Positions 27,380-35,055 of a stretch of 64,000 nucleotides of DNA are shown in pieces. Source of the stretch: Sphaerisporangium siamense (lineage in GTDB: Bacteria; Actinomycetota; Actinomycetes; Streptosporangiales; Streptosporangiaceae); assembly GCF_014205275.1 (NCBI RefSeq), contig NZ_JACHND010000001.1, forward strand, positions 7,750,001-7,814,000, read 5' to 3'. Positions within the stretch are counted from its first letter, which is position 1, and every line of letters begins with the position of its first letter. A program made the translations under genes and the position numbers. The notes beneath the pieces were generated by a model. The model saw only the letters and a list, made by a program, of their open reading frames with translations. It was not told the origin of the DNA and did no database searches.

Positions 27380-27945
27380 CGGACTGTGGGGCGGTTCCCG
27401 GCGCGAGGGCCGGGAGGCAGTGGCTCTGCCCCGTCTCCTTCGGGTATCTCGGGGGGATGTGCCGGTCGTGGTCCGCGACGATAGCGGGCTTCTGGGGCGA
27501 AGCGGATGGCGTGGTGGTCACGAGACAGCGCGAGCCTTGCACGTGACCCTTAAGCGTGATCTTAGGCACGAACCCCTGAGCACAAGCCATGTCCCCCGAA
27601 CCTGAAGACGAGCCAGAGCGCGAGGCCCGTACGTGAGCCCCGGGGAGGGGCCCGGCCCGTATCTGGACTTTGGACATGAGCCTTGAGCAAGGATCCTGTG
27701 CATGGGCCATGAGCACGAGTGCTGAACGCCTGGGCTGGCGCGAGATCGGCGGGGAAGCCGGTGGCGTCGGGGCCGGGTCGTACTGGGGAATGTTCTCCTG
27801 GGCGGGTGGCGCGGGCAGGAGGGGCGGGCCGAAGAGGCCGGGGGCCGTTCCCGGTCACGGTGTTCTTGGACGACGTGTTCCTGCCCGGCTGCCCTTGGCC
27901 GGGCTTCCCTCGGTCCGACGGGGGCTTCTGGTCAGGGTTTCTTGA
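27380..27945. other. Intergenic region between the two signal peptidase genes
   Basis: The 566-bp stretch shows no gene with family resemblance. Its central part (about 27540-27720) is a patchwork of short imperfect motifs such as CATGAGC, CACGTGA and GAGCAC spaced irregularly, resembling decayed repeats. The remainder is G-rich on the plus strand. It must include the promoter or leader of the downstream lepB unless the two lepB genes are cotranscribed. Confidence 0.4.
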
Positions 27946-28830
27946 TCAGAGTTTGGGCTGGGGGAGGGTGTTCTTGGACAGGATTCGGCGGCGGAGGGCC
28001 ATTACGGGGAAGGCGCCGGCGAAGCCTAGGAGGAGGGGGGTGGTGGAGCCGGCGGCTGTGGCGGCTTTGAGGGCGGGCTGGGTGAAGGTGTCCGGGATGG
28101 GGAGGGTGGCGGCGCGGCCGAAGGGCCAGACGACCACGAAGGCGCGGCCGACCACGCTGTCCTTGGGGATGGCGCCGCCGCCGGGGTCGCCCTGGTGGAA
28201 GCGGGAGTCCAGCGAGACGGAGCGGTGGTCGCCCATGACCCACAGCCGGTCCTTCTCGACCTTGATCTCGAAGAACTTCTGCGACGGCTGGTCGTCGGGG
28301 TAGAGGTACGCCTTCTCTTCGAGGGGCACGCCGTTCACCGTGATGCGCCCCTTGGCGTCACAGCACTTGACGGTGTCGCCGGGGACGCCGATGACGCGCT
28401 TGATGTAGTCCTTCTCGCCGGGGACGACGCCGAAGGCGGTGCCCACCCAGCGGAAGAACCCGGCCACCGGGTTGCCGGGCTCGGGCACGTCGACCTCGCT
28501 GGCCCAGGAGTCGACGCCGGAGAAGACGACGATGTCGCCGCGCTCGATGTCACGGGTGTGGTAGACGAGCTTGTTGACCAGCACCCTGTCGTTGACGAGC
28601 AGGGTGTTCTCCATGGACTCGGAGGGGATGTAGAAGGCCTGGACCACGAAGCTCTTGATGATGAGCGCCAGGAGGAGCGCCACCACGACCAGCACCGGCA
28701 GTTCGCGCCAGAACGAGCCCTTCTTCCCCTTGCCGCCCTTGGCAGCCGGCTTGGTTTCTTCCGCGACCACGTCTACCTCGTCCTCGACGGGGCGGCGCGG
28801 CCCGCCGGCCCCCTGGCCATCGCTAGTCAT
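27946..28830 (-). CDS. lepB: Signal peptidase I with two membrane segments
   Basis: The protein is 294 residues from the ATG at 28830. An N-terminal helix (LPVLVVVALLLALIIKSFVV) is followed by the serine of YIPSESMENTL near residue 70, the lysine of KDYIKRVIGVPGD near 144, KCCDAKGRITVNG and LWVMGDHRSVSLDSRFHQ. Unlike its neighbour it has a second C-terminal helix (TPLLLGFAGAFPVMAL) and a basic tail RRRILSKN. The two paralogues share the KCCDA insert, suggesting local duplication. It lies downstream of rplS on the same strand. Confidence 0.94.
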   Translation of the reverse strand: MTSDGQGAGGPRRPVEDEVDVVAEETKPAAKGGKGKKGSFWRELPVLVVVALLLALIIKSFVVQAFYIPSESMENTLLVNDRVLVNKLVYHTRDIERGDIVVFSGVDSWASEVDVPEPGNPVAGFFRWVGTAFGVVPGEKDYIKRVIGVPGDTVKCCDAKGRITVNGVPLEEKAYLYPDDQPSQKFFEIKVEKDRLWVMGDHRSVSLDSRFHQGDPGGGAIPKDSVVGRAFVVVWPFGRAATLPIPDTFTQPALKAATAAGSTTPLLLGFAGAFPVMALRRRILSKNTLPQPKL

Positions 28831-28969
28831 CGCTGTCGAGCCTAAATGATGCGCGCTCCGCGCCGTGTCGCCGACTCGGCATGGCGCCCAAAGAACTGGG
28901 CGCTCCCGCCCCTTCCGACCAGGCACGACGCCTGCCGTCCCCGGGGCCGCGGGTGCGCGGCGACAGGGA

Positions 28970-29001
28970 AATGGCCCGCGTCCCTGGGGAGGCGGGCCAT
29001 T
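28970..29001 (-). terminator. rplS terminator hairpin
   Basis: AATGGCCCGC (28970-28979) pairs perfectly with GCGGGCCATT (28992-29001) over a 12-nt loop, 18 bp after the rplS stop. The 10-bp stem ending in A/T pairs fits an intrinsic terminator between rplS and the signal peptidase gene. Confidence 0.75.
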
Positions 29002-29019
29002 CGACGAGGCTGGCGCGGG

Positions 29020-29385
29020 CTACTTGCCGGCGGGCAGAGCGTCGCGGCGCTCGCGGATGCGGGCGGCCTTGCCGCGCAGGTCGCGCATGTAGTACAGCTT
29101 GGCGCGGCGGACGTCACCACGGGTCACGACGTCGATCTTCTCGATCACCGGGCTGTGGACCGGGAAGGTGCGCTCGACGCCGACGCCGTAGCTGACCTTG
29201 CGGACGGTGAAGGTCTCGCGGGCGCCACCGCCCTGGCGGCGGAGCACGAACCCCTTGAAGACCTGGATACGGGACCGGTTGCCTTCGACCACGCGGACGT
29301 GGACCTCCAGCGTGTCGCCCGGGCGGAAGCTCGGGACGTCACTGCGTACGGCGGCCTTCTCAAGCTCCTGGATCAGCGTGTGCAT
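29020..29385 (-). CDS. rplS: 50S ribosomal protein L19
   Basis: The protein is 121 residues from the ATG at 29385, which has GAGGAA about 9 nt upstream. [40 protein letters not shown] and [19 protein letters not shown] are the conserved segments. It sits between trmD and the signal peptidases, as in most actinobacteria. L19 lies at the 30S-50S interface. Confidence 0.98.
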   Translation of the reverse strand: MHTLIQELEKAAVRSDVPSFRPGDTLEVHVRVVEGNRSRIQVFKGFVLRRQGGGARETFTVRKVSYGVGVERTFPVHSPVIEKIDVVTRGDVRRAKLYYMRDLRGKAARIRERRDALPAGK

Positions 29386-29551
29386 GGCAGCGGTTCCTCG
29401 TTTTAAGCGAGCACCCGGAGGTCCGCCCGGCCGTGCGCGCGGCACGGCATCGAGGTGGACACGAGCGCTGGGCTGAATACGTCTGGGAGGCCGGGCGTCG
29501 CTCTAGCCCGAACCGGCGCGCGCCGACCACGAAACGGTTGACGGCAGCGAT

Positions 29552-30358
29552 TCAGTCTGCCATATCTTCCGGCGGGAAGCGAAACGAAGCCGCGTCGAGG
29601 ACCTCAAGGTCGCGCTTGTCCAGGTTCTGACGGCCGAGCCTGGCCAGCAGTTCGGGCCTGGTGGCGGCGGTGCGGCGCAGCGCCTCGTCCCGCCGCCAGC
29701 GGGCGATCGCGCCGTGGTTGCCGGACAGCAGGATGGGCGGCACCTCGTGGCCGCGCCAGACCGGCGGCTTGGTGTAGACGGGGCCCTCGACGAGGGAGGC
29801 CATGGCGCCGGGGGCGAAGGAGTCGTCGGCGACGGAGCCGGCGTTGCCGAGCACGCCGGGCAGCAGGCGCCCGACGGCCTCCACGATGACCAGCACGGCG
29901 GCCTCGCCGCCCGCGAGGACGTAGTCGCCGATGCCGACCTCGTCGACGCGCAGCCGGGAGCCGTACTCGGCGACGACGCGGGCATCGATGCCCTCGTAGC
30001 GGGCGGGCGCGAACAGCAGCCAGGGCTCCTTGGCGTACTCCAGCGCGACTTCCTGGGTGAAGGGCCGGCCGCTCGGGGTCGGCACGACGAGCCGGGGCAC
30101 CGCCTCGGCGTCGCCGACGACGGCGTCGATGGCCTCGCTCCACGGCTCGGGTTTCATGACCATGCCGGGGCCGCCGCCGTACGGCGTGTCGTCCACGGTG
30201 CGGTGCACGTCGTGCGTCCAGTCGCGGAGCTGGTGGACCCGGATGTCGAGGATGCCCTTGCGGCGCGCCTTGCCGATCAGCGAGACGTCCAGCGGCGCGA
30301 AGTACTCCGGGAAGATCGAGATGATGTCCACGCGCATGGGCAGCGCCCGAGGGTCCAT
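29552..30358 (-). CDS. trmD: tRNA (guanine37-N1)-methyltransferase
   Basis: This 268-residue SPOUT enzyme has MRVDIISIFPEYF, DDTPYGGGPGMVMKPEP and the trefoil-knot region RVDEVGIGDYVLAGGEAAVL. YTKPPVWRGHEVPPILLSGN is the conserved C-terminal domain segment. The ATG at 30358 (MDPRALPMRVD) is preferred over 30337 because GAGGCGG lies at a good distance and the start sits at the rimM stop. It methylates G37 in tRNAs reading CNN/proline codons, preventing frameshifts. Confidence 0.97.
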   Translation of the reverse strand: MDPRALPMRVDIISIFPEYFAPLDVSLIGKARRKGILDIRVHQLRDWTHDVHRTVDDTPYGGGPGMVMKPEPWSEAIDAVVGDAEAVPRLVVPTPSGRPFTQEVALEYAKEPWLLFAPARYEGIDARVVAEYGSRLRVDEVGIGDYVLAGGEAAVLVIVEAVGRLLPGVLGNAGSVADDSFAPGAMASLVEGPVYTKPPVWRGHEVPPILLSGNHGAIARWRRDEALRRTAATRPELLARLGRQNLDKRDLEVLDAASFRFPPEDMAD

Positions 30359-30360
30359 GG

Positions 30361-30876
30361 TCAGCCCGCCTCGTTCAAATCGAGCAGGCCGGGCGGGACG
30401 TCGACGACGGCGCGCCCGCCGGGCAGGTCGATCTCGGGGACCATGTTCTTGACGAAGGGGATGAGGACCTCGCCGGACCCGCGCCTGACCACCAGGAGGT
30501 CCTGCCCGTGGTGGAGGACGTCGGTGATCTCGCCGACGGGCTCGCCGGCGACGGTGACGACGGCCAGGCCGATGAGCTGGTGGTCGTAGAACTCGTCGGG
30601 GTCCTCGGGGACGGGGATGTCGCCGGAGTCGATGACGAGCATGGTGCCGCGCAGGTCCTCGGCGCCGTCGCGGCCGGCGACGCCCTCGAAGCCGAGCAGC
30701 AGGATGTTCTTGTGCCACCGCATGGTCTCGACGACGAGCGGGCCCCGGCTCGCGGGGTCGGTGGCGATCGACGTGCCGGGCGCGAAGCGCGTCTCGGGTT
30801 CGTCGGTGCGCACTTCGACCGTCACCTCGCCACGGACTCCGTGGGGGCGGCCGATCCGGCCGACGACCAGTTGCAC
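30361..30876 (-). CDS. rimM: Ribosome maturation factor RimM
   Basis: This 171-residue protein has the N-terminal VVGRIGRPHGVRGEVTVEVR signature, and the PRC-barrel region with EFYDHQLIGLAVVTVAGEPV and VLIPFVKNMVPEIDLPGGRA. It helps assemble the 30S head by binding S19. It immediately precedes trmD, and the KH-domain gene and rpsP lie upstream on the same strand. Confidence 0.96.
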   Translation of the reverse strand: MQLVVGRIGRPHGVRGEVTVEVRTDEPETRFAPGTSIATDPASRGPLVVETMRWHKNILLLGFEGVAGRDGAEDLRGTMLVIDSGDIPVPEDPDEFYDHQLIGLAVVTVAGEPVGEITDVLHHGQDLLVVRRGSGEVLIPFVKNMVPEIDLPGGRAVVDVPPGLLDLNEAG

Positions 30877-30982
30877 TCGCTGCTCCTCACACAGGGACGG
30901 AAATGGCGGAGAACCGCGACAGGGGACCGCCCGGGCTGCCGGGGGTCCCCTGTCCAGAGGGCTCGATGGCCTCTGGGTCTCG

Positions 30983-31225
30983 TTACCGGGCTTCGTTGAG
31001 GTCGAGCAGGTCGACCCGTACGTATTTGCCGTCCGCCAAGGCGTTGATCACAGTGCGCAGCGCCTTGGCCGTACGGCCGCCACGGCCGATGACCTTGCCG
31101 AGGTCGTCGGGGTGGACCCGGACCTCCAGGACGCGCCCGGTGCGGATGCGACGGGCGCGCACGAGAACGTCGTCAGGGTGCTCGACGATGCCCTTGACCA
31201 GATGCTCGAGGGCTTCCTCAAGCAC
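30983..31225 (-). CDS. khpA: KH-domain RNA-binding protein (KhpA/UPF0109 type)
   Basis: This 80-residue protein has a single KH fold: VRVHPDDLGKVIGRGGRTAK contains the GxxG loop (GRGG), and ALRTVINALADGKYVRVDLL completes the domain. It starts 1 bp after the rpsP stop, so the two are probably translated together. KhpA proteins bind small RNAs or ribosomal RNA and affect cell length in Gram-positives; the role here is inferred from family only. Confidence 0.93.
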   Translation of the reverse strand: MLEEALEHLVKGIVEHPDDVLVRARRIRTGRVLEVRVHPDDLGKVIGRGGRTAKALRTVINALADGKYVRVDLLDLNEAR

Positions 31226-31226
31226 C

Positions 31227-31691
31227 TCAGGCCTCGCCTTCCGGCTTCTCCTCCGCGGCCGGCTCGGCCGGGGTCGCGGGGGCGTCGTCGGACTTCACGG
31301 TCTTCTTGGCCTTGCGCGGCGTGGTGGCGGTGCCCGTGCCGGTGTCGCCGGACAGAGCCTCCTTGGCCGCGGCCTCGTAGACGGCGTGACGGTCGGGCTT
31401 GGCCTCGGCGACCTGCAGCGGCTCCGGGGCGGCCTCGCCCTTGAACTTCTGCCAGTCACCGGTGAGCTTGAAGATCTTCAGCACCGGGTCGGTCGGCTGG
31501 GCGCCGACGCCGAGCCAGTACTGCGCCCGCTCGGAGTCCACCTTGATGAACGAGGGGTTCTCCTTGGGGTGGTACAGGCCGATCTCTTCGATCGCACGGC
31601 CGTCACGCTTGGTGCGGCTGTCCGCGACCACGATGCGGTACTGCGGGTTGCGGATCATGCCGAGCCGCTTGAGCTTGATCTTGACTGCCAC
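31227..31691 (-). CDS. rpsP: 30S ribosomal protein S16 with C-terminal extension
   Basis: The protein is 154 residues from the GTG at 31691, with AGGAGA about 10 nt upstream. The core is [40 protein letters not shown] and [20 protein letters not shown]. Beyond the usual ~85-residue core there is a 65-residue Ala/Pro/Lys/Glu tail, as in other actinobacterial S16 proteins. It heads the rpsP-khpA-rimM-trmD series. Confidence 0.97.
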   Translation of the reverse strand: MAVKIKLKRLGMIRNPQYRIVVADSRTKRDGRAIEEIGLYHPKENPSFIKVDSERAQYWLGVGAQPTDPVLKIFKLTGDWQKFKGEAAPEPLQVAEAKPDRHAVYEAAAKEALSGDTGTGTATTPRKAKKTVKSDDAPATPAEPAAEEKPEGEA

Positions 31692-31997
31692 GGGTGTGGT
31701 CTCTCCTGGGCTTTGAGCGCGGGTGGACGGGCGTCTCGCCGAGTGGGGCACGACGGGATGACCGCCCGAGGGACAAGCGTGACGCGCGGGGGTGAGAGGG
31801 CACCCACGGTCACGGTGTTCCAACATGACATTCTGCCAGATGATCCGGCCGCTTTCCGAATCGGCGCGGTCTCGGACCGTGTCGGAGCCGCGCCGATATG
31901 CGGACGGCCCGGCATCACGCCCCGGGACGGTCAGGCGTCATGCCGGGGGACGGCGAACGGTGAGGGGCGCCCAGCACCGGCCAGGCGCCGCCCCACG

Positions 31998-33551
31998 TCA
32001 CTTCTGGCCGGGAAAGCGCAGCTTGGAGGGGTCGAAGCCGGGCGGGAGCTCCAAACCGGGAGGCAGCTTGCCGCCGCCGAGGCCGCCGAGGCCGGCCGGA
32101 AGCTGCGGAGGCGCGTCGGCGCCGCCGTTCGCGGCCCCCGCCTTGCCGAGCGCGGCCTTGCGCGGGTCGCCGCTGACCCTGCGCCCCTTCTTGGCCTTCT
32201 TCTGCGCGGCCTTGCCCTTGCGCCCGCCGGGCATACCGGGGATGCCCATGCCGCCGGCGACCTGCTTCATCATCTTCTGCGCGTCGAAGAAGCGGGTGAC
32301 CAGGCCGGCGACCTCGGTGACGGTGACGCCGGAGCCGCGCGCGATGCGGGCCCGGCGCGAGCCGTTGATGATCTTGGGGTCCTGGCGCTCGCCGGGGGTC
32401 ATGGAGCGGATGATGGCGGCGACGCGGTCGAGGTCGCGCTCGTCGACCTGGTTGAGCTGGTCGCGCATCTGCCCCATGCCGGGCATCATGCCGAGCAGGT
32501 TCTTGAGCGGGCCCATCTTGCGGACCATCATCATCTGCTCAAGGAAGTCGTCGAGCGTGAACCCGTCGCCGGAGACGAGCTTGCCGGCCATCTTGGCGGC
32601 TTCCTGCTCGTCGAAGGTGCGCTGCGCCTGCTCGATCAGGGTGAGGATGTCACCCATGTCGAGGATGCGGCTCGCCATGCGGTCGGGGTGGAAGGCGTCG
32701 AAGTCTTCCAGCTTCTCGCCCGTGGAGGCGAACATGATCGGGCGGCCGGTGATGTGCCGCACCGACAGCGCCGCGCCGCCGCGGGCGTCGCCGTCGAGCT
32801 TGGTGAGCACGACGCCGTCGAAGCCGACGCCGTCCATGAACGCCTGGGCCGTGGTGACGGCGTCCTGGCCGATCATCGCGTCGACGACGAACAGCACCTC
32901 GTCGGGGCTGACGGCGTCGCGGATGTCCGCGGCCTGCCGCATCAGCTCCTGGTCGATGCCGAGGCGGCCCGCGGTGTCGATGATGACGATGTCGTGCTGG
33001 CGGCGCCGGGCCTGCTCGATGGAGTCGCGGGCCACGGCGACCGGGTCGCCGACGCCGTTGCCGGGCTCGGGGGCGTAGACGGCGGCCTGCGCGCGCTCGC
33101 CGACGACCTGGAGCTGCTGGACGGCGTTGGGCCGCTGGAGGTCGGCGGCGACCAGCATCGGGGCGTGGCCCTGCTCGCGCAGCCAGCGGGCGAGCTTGCC
33201 GGCCAGGGTGGTCTTACCGGCGCCCTGGAGGCCGGCGAGCATGATGACGGTCGGCGGGGTCTTGGCGTACCGCAGGCGGCGGGTCTCGCCGCCGAGGATC
33301 TGCACCAGCTCGTCATTGACGATCTTGACGACCTGCTGGGCGGGGTTGAGCGCCTGGGAGACCTCGGCCCCGCGGGCCCGCTCCTTGACATGGGACACGA
33401 AGTCCCTGACGACCGGCAGCGCGACGTCGGCTTCGAGAAGCGCGATGCGGATCTCTCGGCAGGTCGCGTCGATGTCGGCGTCGGACAGCCTGCCCTTCGA
33501 CCTGAGGGAGGAGAAGACCGATGTCAGGCGGTCGGAAAGCGTCTCGAACAC
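31998..33551 (-). CDS. ffh: Signal recognition particle protein Ffh
   Basis: This 517-residue SRP GTPase has the N domain, Walker A GLQGAGKTTLAGKLARWL near residue 106, IIDTAGRLGIDQELM, TKLDGDARGGAALSVRHITG and a Met-rich M domain (FLEQMMMVRKMGPLKNLLGM, MPGMGQMRDQL). A Gly/Pro/Lys tail of about 60 residues ends the protein. It binds signal sequences and 4.5S RNA to target membrane proteins. It is 306 bp upstream of rpsP on the same strand. Confidence 0.98.
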   Translation of the reverse strand: MFETLSDRLTSVFSSLRSKGRLSDADIDATCREIRIALLEADVALPVVRDFVSHVKERARGAEVSQALNPAQQVVKIVNDELVQILGGETRRLRYAKTPPTVIMLAGLQGAGKTTLAGKLARWLREQGHAPMLVAADLQRPNAVQQLQVVGERAQAAVYAPEPGNGVGDPVAVARDSIEQARRRQHDIVIIDTAGRLGIDQELMRQAADIRDAVSPDEVLFVVDAMIGQDAVTTAQAFMDGVGFDGVVLTKLDGDARGGAALSVRHITGRPIMFASTGEKLEDFDAFHPDRMASRILDMGDILTLIEQAQRTFDEQEAAKMAGKLVSGDGFTLDDFLEQMMMVRKMGPLKNLLGMMPGMGQMRDQLNQVDERDLDRVAAIIRSMTPGERQDPKIINGSRRARIARGSGVTVTEVAGLVTRFFDAQKMMKQVAGGMGIPGMPGGRKGKAAQKKAKKGRRVSGDPRKAALGKAGAANGGADAPPQLPAGLGGLGGGKLPPGLELPPGFDPSKLRFPGQK

Positions 33552-33669
33552 GTGAAGCCAGCCTCTTGTGTCACGGGTCGTCCGGGGTGAGTGACTCGAA
33601 CTCCCAGCCTATCCGCTCCTGGGGCCGGTCACGCGAACCCGGCGCCAGGGACGGACGGGCCGGGCCGGG

Positions 33670-34263
33670 TCAGCCCCTCCACCCGGGGACCGATACCCGC
33701 ATCGTCAGCGCGTGCTCCACCAGGGCGATCAGCGTGCCCTTGACCGACTCGCGCAGGCGCGCGTCGGTCTTGACGATCGGGATGTGCGGGGAGAGCGTGA
33801 GTGCGTCGCGCACCTCCTCCTCGGCGTAGGGGTGCTCGCCGTCCCAGCCGTTGAGGCCGATGACGAAGGGCAGCTTCGCCTCCTCGAAGTAGTCGATGGC
33901 GGGGAAGCTGTCGGCCAGGCGCCGGGTGTCGACCAGGACGACGGCGCCGATCGCGCCGCGTACCAGGTCGTCCCACATGAACCAGAACCGGTGCTGGCCG
34001 GGGGTGCCGAAGAGATAGAGGATGAGCTCGGTGTCCAGCGACACGCGGCCGAAGTCCATGGCCACGGTGGTGGTGGCCTTCTGCGGGATGAGGCCCAGGT
34101 CGTCGATGCCGGCGCTGGCGTCGGTCATGACCGCCTCGGTGGTGAGCGGGACGATCTCGGAGACCGCCCCGACGAAGGTGGTCTTCCCCACGCCGAAGCC
34201 GCCCGCGACGACGATCTTCGTCGACGTGAGCGTCCCGCCGCGGCTAGAGCCTGCGAAGTCCAC
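33670..34263 (-). CDS. cvnD: Conservon small GTPase CvnD (conservon 1)
   Basis: This 197-residue GTP-binding protein of the conservon family has P-loop GGFGVGKTTFVGAVSE near residue 22, DFGRVSLDTELILYLFGTPG (switch II with DTELILYLFGTPGQ) and the base-contact region VIGLNGWDG. It starts with GTG inside the end of cvnC, overlapping it by 20 bp; AAAGGG upstream of the GTG is the ribosome binding site. It differs from the other two copies at several core positions (for example IPQKATTT against TPNKTTTT). It is the output GTPase of the complex. Confidence 0.94.
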   Translation of the reverse strand: MDFAGSSRGGTLTSTKIVVAGGFGVGKTTFVGAVSEIVPLTTEAVMTDASAGIDDLGLIPQKATTTVAMDFGRVSLDTELILYLFGTPGQHRFWFMWDDLVRGAIGAVVLVDTRRLADSFPAIDYFEEAKLPFVIGLNGWDGEHPYAEEEVRDALTLSPHIPIVKTDARLRESVKGTLIALVEHALTMRVSVPGWRG

Positions 34264-34636
34264 TGAGAACCCTTTCGAGCAGGTTGAAGTCCGGCTGTCC
34301 CGCGTCCAGCTGCGGGTGGTGCAACTGGACGAATCCCTCGGCGGCCATGTCCGAGACGAGAACCCGCGCCACGCCGAGGGGGACCCTCAGCAGGGCCGAG
34401 ATCTCGGCGACCGAACGCACCTGGCGGCACAGCGTGATGATCGCCTGGTACTCCGGAATCAAGCCGGAAATATCTTGATAAGGAGGAATAGTGGAATGCA
34501 CCAGCGTCTCCATGGCGAGGTGCGACCGCGGCGCCGAGCGCCCGCCCGTGACCGTGAAGGGCCGGACCGGCGAAGAGGGTTCCTGTTGGTAGGGCCGTAA
34601 ACCGTCCTCCCAGCCCGGACCTCCCATGGACGTCAC
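34244..34636 (-). CDS. cvnC: Conservon DUF742 protein CvnC (conservon 1)
   Basis: This 130-residue DUF742 protein has a Pro/Arg-rich start (RPFTVTGGRSAPRSHLAMET) and a winged-helix-like domain, ITLCRQVRSVAEISALLRVP followed by LGVARVLVSDMAAEGFVQLH. The final residues RVLSGLRRL coincide with the cvnD start. It starts in a 4-bp overlap with cvnB. It may be a DNA-binding or adaptor partner of CvnB and CvnD. Confidence 0.93.
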   Translation of the reverse strand: MTSMGGPGWEDGLRPYQQEPSSPVRPFTVTGGRSAPRSHLAMETLVHSTIPPYQDISGLIPEYQAIITLCRQVRSVAEISALLRVPLGVARVLVSDMAAEGFVQLHHPQLDAGQPDFNLLERVLSGLRRL

Positions 34637-35055
34637 CGCGGAGACGACGCCTGAAGCTCGGCGCGCACGGCCGGTGTCAGCACCTGACCGGCACGCTCGA
34701 CCATCAGCGTCATCTGGTAGGCGACCAGACCCATGTCACAGTCCGGCGCGGCGAGCACGGCGAGGCAGGAGCCGTCGCTGACCGACATGATCAACAACAG
34801 CCCGCGCTGCATCTCCACCACGGTCTGGGTGACGGGGCCGCCCTCGAAGACGCGGGAGGCGCCCTGCGTCAGGCTGATCAGGCCCGCGGCCACCGCGGCG
34901 AGCTGGTCGGCCCTGTCCTTGGGGAAGCCCTCCGAGTAGGCCAGTGGCAGCCCGTCGGAGGACACCACCACCGTGTGCGCCACCCCCGGCACCGACCGGA
35001 CGAAGTCGGTGATCAGCCAGTTGACTCCGCGGGCCGCCTGACTCAGCTCTCTCAC
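34633..35055 (-). CDS. cvnB: Conservon roadblock/LC7 protein CvnB (conservon 1)
   Basis: This 140-residue roadblock/LC7 protein has NWLITDFVRSVPGVAHTVVV, SDGLPLAYSEGFPKDRADQL and LLIMSVSDGSCLAVLAAPDC, matching MglB-like regulators of small GTPases. It overlaps cvnA by 4 bp and cvnC by 4 bp. It probably forms a dimer that controls CvnD nucleotide state, by analogy with MglB. Confidence 0.94.
   Translation of the reverse strand: MRELSQAARGVNWLITDFVRSVPGVAHTVVVSSDGLPLAYSEGFPKDRADQLAAVAAGLISLTQGASRVFEGGPVTQTVVEMQRGLLLIMSVSDGSCLAVLAAPDCDMGLVAYQMTLMVERAGQVLTPAVRAELQASSPR

Noticed and set aside
27540-27720. A possible small gene between the signal peptidases
   Set aside because: Frames lack family resemblance or ribosome binding sites and are built from short repeated motifs.
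30903-33590. An 895-codon open frame on the plus strand
   Set aside because: It is the opposite-strand shadow of khpA, rpsP and ffh; the minus-strand genes have clear family motifs and ribosome binding sites.
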